DNA of 64,000 nucleotides from Oceanospirillum sp048265165 (GTDB lineage Bacteria > Pseudomonadota > Gammaproteobacteria > Pseudomonadales > Halomonadaceae): the NCBI RefSeq assembly GCF_048265165.1, contig NZ_JBLXCD010000006.1:152109-216108 (forward strand), given 5' to 3'. The notes under the pieces are model-generated. The model saw nothing but the letters and a program-made list of their open reading frames with translations. It was not told the DNA's origin and did not search any database. Positions 36,393 through 43,681 of this stretch are shown here, one piece after another; position 1 is the stretch's first letter, and each line of letters opens with the position of its first letter. The translations under genes and the position numbers were made by a program.

Positions 36393-36425
36393 AAGGAGCC
36401 GTGAGTCATCACGGCTCCTTTTTTT
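36393..36425 (+). terminator. Rho-independent terminator after DctP-type gene
   Basis: A perfect 12-bp stem, aaggagccgtga/tcacggctcctt, with a 4-base loop (gtca) and a run of T. It separates the core-type gene from the cassette array. Confidence 0.92.
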
Positions 36426-36829
36426 GTGCCTGTGGGAGACTCGGGACAGTGAAATATGCCATCGAGACAGACAGGAGAGGGTAGGTTTATTACGACAGAC
36501 GCGACAGGTCAGACCGTAAATAAAAGCTGGCTTTTTATACAGTATATTTGCCGTTTTCGGATTAACCATGCTCGGTTTGTCCGACTTAATGCTCGGTTTA
36601 CTGGTGCGAAGAAATTGGATAAGATTTAAATTTGATACATTATGGAAATCGTGGCCGCCCTTTGTTCTTTTAAGAGTACAGGCGCACGGTTATTGCGACT
36701 ATGCGCATGCGCGTTTAGCAGGGAAGCAGTCAAATCAGAAAATGGATTTTTCCTTTCTAATCAAACTCTTCCCTCGATATCTGTCGGTATATTGAAATCG
36801 GCAAAATAAGCATGCCTATGATTAAAATG
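36426..36829. other. Boundary zone before cassette array
   Basis: No convincing gene. An 11-base direct repeat, atgctcggttt, occurs at 36568-36578 and 36589-36599 (21-base spacing). The first R' box of the array, GTTAAGG, is at 36829-36835, directly preceded by an A/T-rich stretch with no attC-like inverted repeats. This is where an attI or integrase gene would lie; no integrase is found. Confidence 0.5.
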
Positions 36830-36882
36830 TTAAGGGGCCTTGGCTCCAAATTGAAGTAGTATCAACTAATGAGGAAGTGATG

Positions 36883-37110
36883 ATGGAACGTTATAAAAAC
36901 TTGGGTGGTAACTCAAATGTGGTTGCATACGAAATTGGAGTAGGCGAAATCACCGTTCAGTTCGGTGATGGTTCAGTCTATCTGTACACGAATCAAAGTG
37001 CCGGTGCTCCTAGCATCAATGAAATGCATAGGCTAGCAAGAGCTGGGCAAGGCTTAAATAGCTATATCGGTAGAGTAGTCAAAAAGGGATATGCCAGAAA
37101 AATCCGGTAA
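36883..37110 (+). CDS. KTSC-domain-like protein (cassette 1)
   Basis: A 75-residue protein with a KTSC-type pattern (GNSNVVAYEIG, then ITVQFGDGSVYLY, then GQGLNSYIGRVV). It is in the first cassette, 48 bases after its R' box, with a GAGGA site. The ATG at 36883 is preferred over 36880. Function is unknown. KTSC-like genes are frequent in cassettes. Confidence 0.7.
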   Translation: MERYKNLGGNSNVVAYEIGVGEITVQFGDGSVYLYTNQSAGAPSINEMHRLARAGQGLNSYIGRVVKKGYARKIR

Positions 37111-37115
37111 GTAGC

Positions 37116-37199
37116 CCTTAACAATCGCAGTCACGGCGACGGCTTTTTCGTTGCAGCTGCGCTTTCACTACAAAGCCGCGCGTGCTGCGGGCGTTAGTT
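37116..37199 (+). repeat. attC site 1
   Basis: An 84-base recombination site: R'' CCTTAAC, then inverted CGCAG...CTGCG, GCG...CGC and GGCTTT...AAAGCC arms, and the R' box GTTAGTT of the next cassette. It is intact. Confidence 0.9.
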
Positions 37200-37230
37200 T
37201 TCAGAGATATAGGTAAATAGGATTTGTCGC

Positions 37231-37701
37231 ATGGAACCTGGGAATCAAGGACTCTTTAGGCGTAACTTGCTCCGACTGGGCGAGGGGTTGGTGATTGGCG
37301 TTGGGGTAGCAATAGTGTTGGGTGTATACAACTCAATGAGCCATGCGACGGATGAGTTGAGAAAAACTAGAAATCTGCTTGAAAAACAGGTTGAAATTAA
37401 TCAAAAACTTAAAGATCAGATTGAGCTCAGGGACCAGAAATTGTCGCAGGTCCTGGATCTCGTAGTCGAAACCGAGGTGCTGGCAGATAATGTTGCGAAT
37501 CTTGCGGAACGAGTAAGAGTTGTTGAAACCGCATCAGCCTCTGACAGTGAAAATCCGCTTTTGACCGGAGATTTTGATTGGAGCCAATTTAAAGCACCCG
37601 ATAAGGTGTCTTCGCCAGATGCCGACGTGTGGGAGGCTCTTCATAAGCTTCAGCTTGAGAGTCTGCAAGATGCGATCAACGAACAGCGTAAGCTTCAATA
37701 A
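37231..37701 (+). CDS. Membrane-anchored coiled-coil protein (cassette 2)
   Basis: A 156-residue protein with one N-terminal transmembrane segment (residues 19-34, VIGVGVAIVLGV) and a coiled-coil region (42-80, heptad-like Leu/Ile/Lys/Glu). No family was recognised. It begins 38 bases after its R' box at 37193 and ends just before R'' of attC 2. Function is unknown. Confidence 0.7.
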   Translation: MEPGNQGLFRRNLLRLGEGLVIGVGVAIVLGVYNSMSHATDELRKTRNLLEKQVEINQKLKDQIELRDQKLSQVLDLVVETEVLADNVANLAERVRVVETASASDSENPLLTGDFDWSQFKAPDKVSSPDADVWEALHKLQLESLQDAINEQRKLQ

Positions 37702-37802
37702 AACTAACCAACCATTCCAGTTCGTTCCGGCCCTGAAGGGCCTCCACCGGACGGCCTTTTCTCCGCTTCGCTACGCAAAGGCCGCCGCTGAATATTGGCG
37801 TT
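37702..37802 (+). repeat. attC site 2, interrupted
   Basis: R'' AACTAAC at 37702-37708, then arms including cggccttt/aaaggccg and cattcc...related sequences shared with attC 3, ending in TTGGCGTT. The R' box is split by an element at 37803-38131, with the CGTT duplicated on both sides. Confidence 0.88.
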
Positions 37803-38131
37803 CAGGCTGTAGAAAAACCTCCCGAACTATGATCTGATCGGGTTTTGAAATGCAGGAGGCGGTGATGGCTCGATTCAAGCGCTGCGACTACAATCAAACG
37901 TCGATGGTGGTGATCAATGACCTGGATCAGTTGCAGCTCGGTACTTTTGAGCATGCTCTGCACTACCTCGGTAAGTAGTACGGAGTCGAGCTTACAGGCA
38001 GCCAAAGCTTAAAAAGGCAGGAAAACACAGAATAAACAAAGGGTTGCTGAAAAAACAGCCATCAAAAATAAACAACAGAAAACGAGCTGCTGGCGGGAAA
38101 AGTTGGCTGAAAACAGGTTTTTCTACAGGCT
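37803..38131 (+). mobile_element. IS1182-related miniature element A
   Basis: A 329-base element with 17-base terminal inverted repeats (aggctgtagaaaaacct at the left; aggtttttctacaggct at the right, one mismatch). It has CGTT target duplications at 37799-37802 and 38132-38135. It holds the start of a transposase (ATG at 37865, MARFKRCDYNQTSMVVIND) that soon ends. It lacks a complete transposase and needs one in trans. Confidence 0.82.
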
Positions 38132-38283
38132 CGTTAAGCAGCAAAGAATTTGAGGGTTAGTCCTTCATCCCGTCCAGTTAGGTCCCACCACCGTCACAAC
38201 TGGCATTAAGGAAATTGGTGGGAGGTCTGAACATCCGAGTCCTAACTCTTCAAGAGCCACTCGGATATCTCCTTGGAGGGTTT

Positions 38284-38433
38284 ATGAAAAATAAATCTAA
38301 CTTGGGGCGCTCAGATAGTTTGTCAGCAAGACTTACAGCATTTGGACGCCTTTACCTGATGCTGTACAGCTGCCTACTAGAGCCGCTGTCAGCGTTTGGG
38401 TTTGCATTATCAGCAACGGTATGCTGTCTATAG
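38284..38433 (+). CDS. Small hydrophobic protein (cassette 3)
   Basis: A 49-residue frame with GGAGGG ahead of the ATG. Its second half is strongly hydrophobic (LYLMLYSCLLEPLSAFGFALSATV). No homologue was recognised. Cassette 3 runs from its R' at 38133 to R'' at 38531. It is probably a small membrane protein, but coding is only moderately supported. Confidence 0.5.
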   Translation: MKNKSNLGRSDSLSARLTAFGRLYLMLYSCLLEPLSAFGFALSATVCCL

Positions 38434-38477
38434 TATAAGGCGTGCAGCAAGCCTAAATGCTGCTTGCAGGCACTATT

Positions 38478-38506
38478 GGCCGTGGGTGGTTGTTTCACCC
38501 ACGGCC
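38478..38506 (+). terminator. Hairpin after cassette-3 gene
   Basis: A perfect 10-bp stem, ggccgtgggt/acccacggcc, with a 9-base loop, 45 bases after the small gene. No strong T-run follows; termination may be partial. Confidence 0.5.
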
Positions 38507-38530
38507 ACCCTATAATTTGGTGAGCTTGCC

Positions 38531-38635
38531 GCTTAACCAATAGTTTCAGTACATTCCGGGCCTGACGGCCCTCCACCGGACAGCCTTGTCGCCGCTTCGC
38601 TCTGCCAAGGCTTCCGCTGAACAGTGGCGTTAGCT
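38531..38635 (+). repeat. attC site 3
   Basis: A 105-base site with R'' GCTTAAC (38531-38537) and the R' box GTTAGCT of the next cassette (38629-38635). It closely resembles attC 2 (cctccaccgga core and flanks), showing that the two cassettes share an attC family. Confidence 0.92.
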
Positions 38636-38642
38636 TAAAAAT

Positions 38643-39263
38643 ATGAAGATCCAAGCTGAAAATAACAGGTATCACGGAGACTCAGGATGGGAATCAGATC
38701 TTTCCCTATTCCCAGATGTGGTTATCACTTGGGAACAATGGCTAGGGTCATCGGCAGAACATATACATGCGGGGCATCTCTTACTACCGTCGATCCTCGA
38801 ACATCAGAAAAGAATGGAGTCTTTAAGGCAGTCAGGAGGCTTTTCGTCTGTTCCTCCAGTTATGACTTCCATATTCTTTTTTCATTGTGCTCTTGCTATA
38901 GAAAATTCATTAAAAGGTGTAATTGTTGCTCATGATTCGAGTCAGGTAAAAAGCCACATATTGGAAAAGGGTAAAATTCCATACGGTGTGCTTGGCCATG
39001 ATTTGAACGAACTTTCCATTAAGGCAGGTTATGAACAAGATATTGACGTGGAGTACATTCTCACATTTTTAACTAGATATGGAATATGGAGTGGAAAATA
39101 TCCAACTCCAATAAAAAGCTCTGATTCAGATCTAACTGTAAGGTTGTCTAACGGGAACCATTATATGGTCGGTGGTTATAATCCTAAAACGGTTCCTTCA
39201 TACCTGGAGTTTTCGGAGACTGTTTATAAATGGGCGAGAGAAAAGCTAACAAAGCTGTCATAG
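38643..39263 (+). CDS. HEPN-like hypothetical protein (cassette 4)
   Basis: A 206-residue protein. It reads MTSIFFFHCALAIENSLKGVIV (residues 74-95), then GHDLNELSIKAG and YILTFLTRYGIWSGKYPTP. These resemble helical HEPN-type proteins, but no RNase R-x4-6-H motif was found. The start lies 8 bases after the attC 3 R' box with no ribosome site. Its 3' end overlaps the R'' box of attC 4, as usual in cassettes. Function is unknown. Confidence 0.65.
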   Translation: MKIQAENNRYHGDSGWESDLSLFPDVVITWEQWLGSSAEHIHAGHLLLPSILEHQKRMESLRQSGGFSSVPPVMTSIFFFHCALAIENSLKGVIVAHDSSQVKSHILEKGKIPYGVLGHDLNELSIKAGYEQDIDVEYILTFLTRYGIWSGKYPTPIKSSDSDLTVRLSNGNHYMVGGYNPKTVPSYLEFSETVYKWAREKLTKLS

Positions 39264-39352
39264 GGGCATTTTTTGCTTCGCTTCGTTTTGGGGTGGCTGC
39301 GCCACTTTACCCCAAAACTCCACTACACAAAAAATGCCTCATACAGCGGCTT
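39244..39352 (+). repeat. attC site 4, interrupted
   Basis: R'' AGCTAAC (39244-39250) followed by long matched arms (GGGGCATTTTTTG / CAAAAAATGCC and GTTTTGGGG / CCCCAAAAC). Its R' box is replaced by GCTT next to the inserted element at 39353. Confidence 0.85.
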
Positions 39353-39518
39353 CAGGCTGTAGAAAAACCTAACGGGTTCTGGTTATTGAGAATTTATCGT
39401 GCGTCTACGTTGATTTAAGAGTATTTGGTGATGAAAACTGCTCTAGAATTCACGTAGAAGCGTCATTTTCTAGTACAAAAAATGATCAACCTTTGAGGCT
39501 GAAGTTTTCCTATAGCCT
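39353..39518 (+). mobile_element. Diverged miniature element C
   Basis: A 166-base element with imperfect terminal repeats (aggctgtagaaaaacct at the left; aagttttcctatagcct at the right) in the same position as element A. The right flank is CGTTATG. It has no coding capacity and probably belongs to the same family. Confidence 0.6.
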
Positions 39519-39575
39519 CGTTATGTGATTTAAGTCGATGGACTGGGAAATATAGAACTGTAGGGATAAAAATGA

Positions 39576-40319
39576 ATGAAAATCAGTAAACTGAGTGAGT
39601 ACACTTCTTTTGTAGAAGAATTACCAAAGGAGTTCAGCCTTTCAAGGGGGCAATCGGGAGATTATCCCCTATTGCCAAGCGCTCTTAGAAAAGACCGAGA
39701 GACGGGAAATAGAAAGTTTCCAAAGAGAGCTATTAGGAACTTTCTTACGCAGTTCAAAATAAACTCTTACCAGTACATGCCAGCACCTTGGGATATCAAA
39801 AATGACATAGAGTGGATGCTGTACGCTCAACACTATGGGCTTCCTACAAAACTAATGGACTTTACGATATCACACATAACCTCTCTTTTGTTTGCCGTAG
39901 AAAAAGCATTTCAAACCGATATAGAAAAGGATGCTGTAGTTTATTTTTTGAATCCAGCTGAACTGAACCAAAAAAATATGGAGCAAGCTTCGATTGTCAA
40001 TGTTTCAGGCTCAGATGATGTTAAAGCGGAAGGACATGACGGACCAATAGTTGTTCAAGGACGAAAAGTAAATTCCAGAATAAATGCCCAAAAGGGACTC
40101 TTCGTTTTATTTCAAGATGATGACGAGCCGTTAGAAAATACCGCAGATGAAAGTATATTAAAAAAATTAGTAATCCCCGGAGATGCGACTAAAGACATTC
40201 TGTCATCACTTTTCTCCATGGGAATTAGCTTTTCTCACATATATCCAGAGCTTTCCTCTGTTTCTAAGGATATTTTACTACAGCAAGATATTGACGATTT
40301 CCTTAGGGAGGAAGAATGA
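39576..40319 (+). CDS. FRG-domain protein (cassette 5)
   Basis: A 247-residue protein with an FRG-domain pattern: SRGQSGDYPLLPSALR at residues 23-38 (Ser in place of the usual Phe), then AQHYGLPTKLMDFT (84-97) and FAVEKAF. FRG proteins are found in phage-defence and mobile contexts; their activity is not established. It overlaps the next gene by ATGA, so the two are translated together. It is inside a cassette 39521-41531. A joint defence role is inferred. Confidence 0.85.
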   Translation: MKISKLSEYTSFVEELPKEFSLSRGQSGDYPLLPSALRKDRETGNRKFPKRAIRNFLTQFKINSYQYMPAPWDIKNDIEWMLYAQHYGLPTKLMDFTISHITSLLFAVEKAFQTDIEKDAVVYFLNPAELNQKNMEQASIVNVSGSDDVKAEGHDGPIVVQGRKVNSRINAQKGLFVLFQDDDEPLENTADESILKKLVIPGDATKDILSSLFSMGISFSHIYPELSSVSKDILLQQDIDDFLREEE

Positions 40320-41488
40320 TGGCTGGGGTTTTCAATGTAAATCGAAAAGACGAAACTCTTACTTGGCAAACAGTAACTCAAAGGATTGCACTGGGTTTTG
40401 AGCTACAGGAAGTTGAAGGTGAATTAACACCTGATCAAATACTTAAGTTTAATGATGCTGTGGTTATTGATCCAGACTATCAACGGGAGTATAGATCTTC
40501 AATTACTGATGAGAGCTCATTAATAGAATCAGCCCTTTTAGAAATCCCTATTCCTCCCATTTTTTTGGCGACTCAAAAATATCGAGGAGTTCAGGTATTA
40601 AATGTTGTAGATGGGCAGCACAGATTGAGAGCCTTTTATAGATATTTAAACAACCTTTATTCCCTAAAAGGATTAAAGCTATTGCCTGGCCTCATCGACA
40701 AATCATTTAATGATCTTGAAATTGATAATAAGACGTCTCTCTTGAGCAAGGGTATAACATGCATCACATTCCGTGACTTTCCTGGCAAAGAATTTGAGCT
40801 GGAAATTTTCAGTAGGTACAACAAAGGTACAAAGCCTCTTACTCCTCAGGAAATTAGGCATGCTGTATATGATTCAAAAACTAATGATTTAGTTAATATA
40901 TTTTGTTCTGATCTAATTAAAGATCCTAAATCAGTATTAGGTAAAGCCTACTCCGTATCAAAAGATCGATTTCAGAAAAAAACTATTCAAGAAAACATTT
41001 TTGTAATCTTAAGTATTATCGAGCATGGAATAGATCAGAGGTTTTTAAATGATCAGGGAAAAGAACAAAAGGTAGTTAAATCACCACAATTTGCTGAAGC
41101 TTATATGAAAGCAAAGTCAGAAAATAATACTGATGCCTCTTATGAAGTATCGAGCAAGAACTTTTCGGAGTTCAATGCCTTTATTTCTAGGCTGGCTAAG
41201 ATTACTGAATTTCCTTTCTCAAGGGAAATATATGGTGTGTCACAAAGAGGAAATAAGTTTCAAGTTTCTATCTCGATGATACTTTCAGCAATATTTAGGA
41301 AGTTGAAAAATTCAGATTTTGACTTTGAATTGCTTGATGAAGAGGAAAACTTTAAGAACTTTGCAACTTACATAAAGGATCTTCTAAGTAATTCATATCT
41401 AGAAGATCCTGAATATAGTGCCTCAACAACTAATCCCGCAGAAATTGCGAGGTTAGTAGATGACTTTGATTTTAAAGTGCCCGCATAA
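40316..41488 (+). CDS. DUF262/DGQHR-type protein (cassette 5)
   Basis: A 390-residue protein with DPDYQREYRS (52-61) and the NTP-binding-like VVDGQHRLRAF (98-108), then RYNKGTKPLTPQEIRHAVY. This corresponds to the DUF262 (ParB/Srx-like) N-terminal domain, also found in GmrS-type restriction proteins, but without a C-terminal DUF1524 (HNH nuclease) domain. It overlaps the FRG gene by 4 bases. The likely partner function is sensing or DNA modification recognition; this is inference. Confidence 0.87.
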   Translation: MMAGVFNVNRKDETLTWQTVTQRIALGFELQEVEGELTPDQILKFNDAVVIDPDYQREYRSSITDESSLIESALLEIPIPPIFLATQKYRGVQVLNVVDGQHRLRAFYRYLNNLYSLKGLKLLPGLIDKSFNDLEIDNKTSLLSKGITCITFRDFPGKEFELEIFSRYNKGTKPLTPQEIRHAVYDSKTNDLVNIFCSDLIKDPKSVLGKAYSVSKDRFQKKTIQENIFVILSIIEHGIDQRFLNDQGKEQKVVKSPQFAEAYMKAKSENNTDASYEVSSKNFSEFNAFISRLAKITEFPFSREIYGVSQRGNKFQVSISMILSAIFRKLKNSDFDFELLDEEENFKNFATYIKDLLSNSYLEDPEYSASTTNPAEIARLVDDFDFKVPA

Positions 41489-41533
41489 CAAGTGGTTCCA
41501 GGTGACGCCTACGGCGCACCTGAACCAAGCGTT
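41483..41533 (+). repeat. attC site 5, interrupted
   Basis: A short attC: R'' GCATAAC, arms ggttc-aggtg/cacct-gaacc and an AGCGTT end, cut by element B after CGTT. The stop codon of the DUF262 gene lies within R''. Confidence 0.85.
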
Positions 41534-41754
41534 CAGGCTGTAGAAAAACCTCCCGAACTATGATCTGATCGGGTTTTGAAACGCAGGAGGCGGTGATGGC
41601 TCGATTCAAGCGCTACGACGACAACCAAACGTCGATGGTGGTCATTAATTACCTGGATCAGTTGCAGCCCGGTACTTTTGAGCATGCTCTGTACTACTCC
41701 TGTTTTTCATAAAGAGGCTGAAAAGCTGGCTGAAAACAGGTTTTTCTACAGGCT
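41534..41754 (+). mobile_element. IS1182-related miniature element B
   Basis: A 221-base element with the same terminal repeats as element A, CGTT duplications at 41530-41533 and 41755-41758, and the start of a transposase (ATG at 41596, MARFKRYDDNQTSMVVINYL) stopping after about 38 codons. It has an internal deletion relative to a full IS. Confidence 0.85.
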
Positions 41755-41880
41755 CGTTATCTCTGACTCAGCGATATTTGATCTAATCCAGCATGCTTTT
41801 ACACAAGCAATCACCGTAAGTCATTGCTGTCTAAATACGGGTTGAAAGCTGATCAAATTTTATTGTTCGCCGCTAAGGTG

Positions 41881-42642
41881 CTATATATTCTTATCTTGAC
41901 CAAATACACGATCAAAACATCGTATAGGAACAACACGCGCACTTGCTTTTTTTTGCCATTTGCTGTCATTCACCACCAGCCATTTTTTTTGTGAACCAGC
42001 AATAATCGCCTTACTAACTATGGCTTCGTGCAGTTCATGTTCCATGGCGAAATTTTCTTGCTTTACGTCAAGCTGGGGCGGGTCTTGCGAGTCTGGGGGC
42101 ACTGGCACTAAGCATACCGCTGCGCAGCTTATGATACCGATGTCTGCAGAGAACTGACCAAAGAAATGGCTAATATTATCACCGACCACATCCCCGTCGT
42201 TAGTACGCAGTCTGCCACCTGCAATCCAGGTTTCGATGTGGTCGTGTTGGGAAAGGATATGAGCCGCTTGGAAATTATTGGTTACCACTCGCAATTGCTG
42301 GTGATTTCCCAGCTTTTCCGCAATAGCTGCAATAGTGGTCCCTATGCCTAAAAATAAGGTACAGCCATCAGGGATCTGGGCGATGACTTGCTTAGCGATA
42401 AGCTGTTTCTCATCCAAATTAGTCGCGCTGCGGGATGCAAAGCTACGATTGCTCAACGTCGTCGGTAAACTTACTCCACCATGGTGTCTTCTCGCCAAGC
42501 CGTACGAGCAAAGCTTATTAATGTCCCTTCGAATTGTCTGCGTCGTGACATTGAAATGGGAGGAGAGCGCATCGATAGTGCAGTATTCCTGGTGCTGAAT
42601 AAGATCAATAATTCTTTTTTGGCGTAAGCTCAGATTGTGCAT
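41881..42642 (-). CDS. DeoR/GlpR-family transcriptional repressor
   Basis: A 253-residue repressor with a helix-turn-helix at residues 6-60 (IIDLIQHQEYCTIDALSSHF, TQTIRRDINKL) and a sugar-phosphate-binding DeoR domain (FLGIGTTIAAIAEKL, IAGGRLRTNDGDVVGD). It starts at ATG 42642, matching E. coli GlpR; a longer TTG start exists. It likely controls the adjacent ugp genes by binding GAACAT half-sites near 43618. Confidence 0.85.
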   Translation of the reverse strand: MHNLSLRQKRIIDLIQHQEYCTIDALSSHFNVTTQTIRRDINKLCSYGLARRHHGGVSLPTTLSNRSFASRSATNLDEKQLIAKQVIAQIPDGCTLFLGIGTTIAAIAEKLGNHQQLRVVTNNFQAAHILSQHDHIETWIAGGRLRTNDGDVVGDNISHFFGQFSADIGIISCAAVCLVPVPPDSQDPPQLDVKQENFAMEHELHEAIVSKAIIAGSQKKWLVVNDSKWQKKASARVVPIRCFDRVFGQDKNI

Positions 42643-42728
42643 GGTAGATATTGTTACCTTAACTTCCCTCAAGACCCGCTTCCTTTAGAGAAAACGCTGT
42701 TAGTTAGTCTAACTCTTTAGATGAGAAC

Positions 42729-43448
42729 TTAAGACGCTACCTTATAGTCTTGAGGGACATCGGTAATCATCATATCCACGCCCCAATCCCAATAGTCGGC
42801 TACCAGATCAGGAAAGTTAGGTGTGTAACAATACAACTGATAACCTTTCGATTTTATCGTCCTGGCGGTGGCTTCATCCAAGAAACGATAATCACAGTGA
42901 ACACTATATGCCTCTATGTCATCCAGAAGGCTCAAGGCGTTATCCGGGATCTTCTGCCAAAGCTGGCCGCGACGAACTGTTGGCATAATATGTTGCATCT
43001 GCTGCAATGCTGATGTTGAGAAACTGGAAAACAGAAGCTGGTCTGGTGCAACGTCCACGTCTTCTATCACCGTTTTAACCTGCTGACATAACAGCTTAAT
43101 ATCATCGCCCTTGTAGACTTTGAGTTCAATGTTCAGTTTCACATGATGGCGCTGAGCAAACAACAAGGTTTCTGCCAGTGTCGGTACGCACTCATCCCGA
43201 TAGGCTTCACCAAACCACAGCCCCGCATCGAGTGCTTTCAGTTGCCTGATCGTCATCTCTGCAACGGCACCACTACCGTTGGTGCAGCGATTTACAGTCT
43301 TGTCATGAATCACAACAGGCACTTTCTCTTGGCTTAGTTGGACGTCTATTTCTATCCATTCTGCGCCTTGTTTAACCGCAAGTTCAAAGGCCGCGATGGT
43401 GTTTTCGGGCGCAAGACTGGATAGGCCACGGTGTGCTGTTGTTTTCAT
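42729..43448 (-). CDS. ugpQ: Glycerophosphodiester phosphodiesterase
   Basis: A 239-residue cytoplasmic enzyme that splits glycerophosphodiesters to glycerol-3-phosphate and an alcohol. The metal and catalytic motif HRG...PENT (residues 6-15), EIDVQ, and HD...VNRCTNGSG are present. It starts at ATG 43448 with a GAGG site (an upstream extension is possible). It is part of the divergent ugp cluster with the uptake genes at 43682. Confidence 0.9.
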   Translation of the reverse strand: MKTTAHRGLSSLAPENTIAAFELAVKQGAEWIEIDVQLSQEKVPVVIHDKTVNRCTNGSGAVAEMTIRQLKALDAGLWFGEAYRDECVPTLAETLLFAQRHHVKLNIELKVYKGDDIKLLCQQVKTVIEDVDVAPDQLLFSSFSTSALQQMQHIMPTVRRGQLWQKIPDNALSLLDDIEAYSVHCDYRFLDEATARTIKSKGYQLYCYTPNFPDLVADYWDWGVDMMITDVPQDYKVAS

Positions 43449-43617
43449 TTTTACCTCAAGATGTTCATTTGTATCCACCTGTAGCATCGCAACCCAATAT
43501 GACAAAAATATTGCAGTAAAAACAACAAATTGTGAAAACAAATCTTTCAAATAAGTTCATTTTAATGTCATTTAATCGTCATTTTTCTAGTCTAATTTTC
43601 ATATGAATATTTAGAGA

Positions 43618-43649
43618 GAACATCAGAACATAAGTGAACATCTGTTCTT
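43618..43649. promoter_or_regulatory. GAACAT-type operator half-sites
   Basis: GAACAT occurs at 43618, 43626 and 43636, followed by TGTTC near 43643, just upstream of ugpB. These match the half-site wording of GlpR (ATGTTCG) and suggest repressor binding. Confidence 0.5.
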
Positions 43650-43681
43650 ACTTATACTCAAATTTTTTGAAGGGAAAAGAT

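Larger units (their letters stand above)
36830..41533 (+). mobile_element. Integron gene-cassette array lacking an integrase
   Basis: Five cassettes in one orientation. In each, the 7-base R' box at its 5' end is the reverse complement of the R'' box at its 3' end: GTTAAGG/CCTTAAC, GTTAGTT/AACTAAC, GTTAAGC/GCTTAAC, GTTAGCT/AGCTAAC, and GTTATGT/GCATAAC (one mismatch). The junctions are folded attC sites. No integrase is seen in the window, so it is a CALIN-type array. Two transposable copies of one small element and a diverged third interrupt junctions. Confidence 0.88.

Noticed and set aside
36568..36795. A 75-codon frame upstream of the cassette array
   Set aside because: No ribosome site, no recognisable domain, and it starts inside a direct repeat. 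Composition is not convincing as coding.
43449..43550. Longer start for the glycerophosphodiesterase (extra 34 residues)
   Set aside because: Known UgpQ proteins begin near the AHRG motif, and a GAGG ribosome site supports the ATG at 43448.
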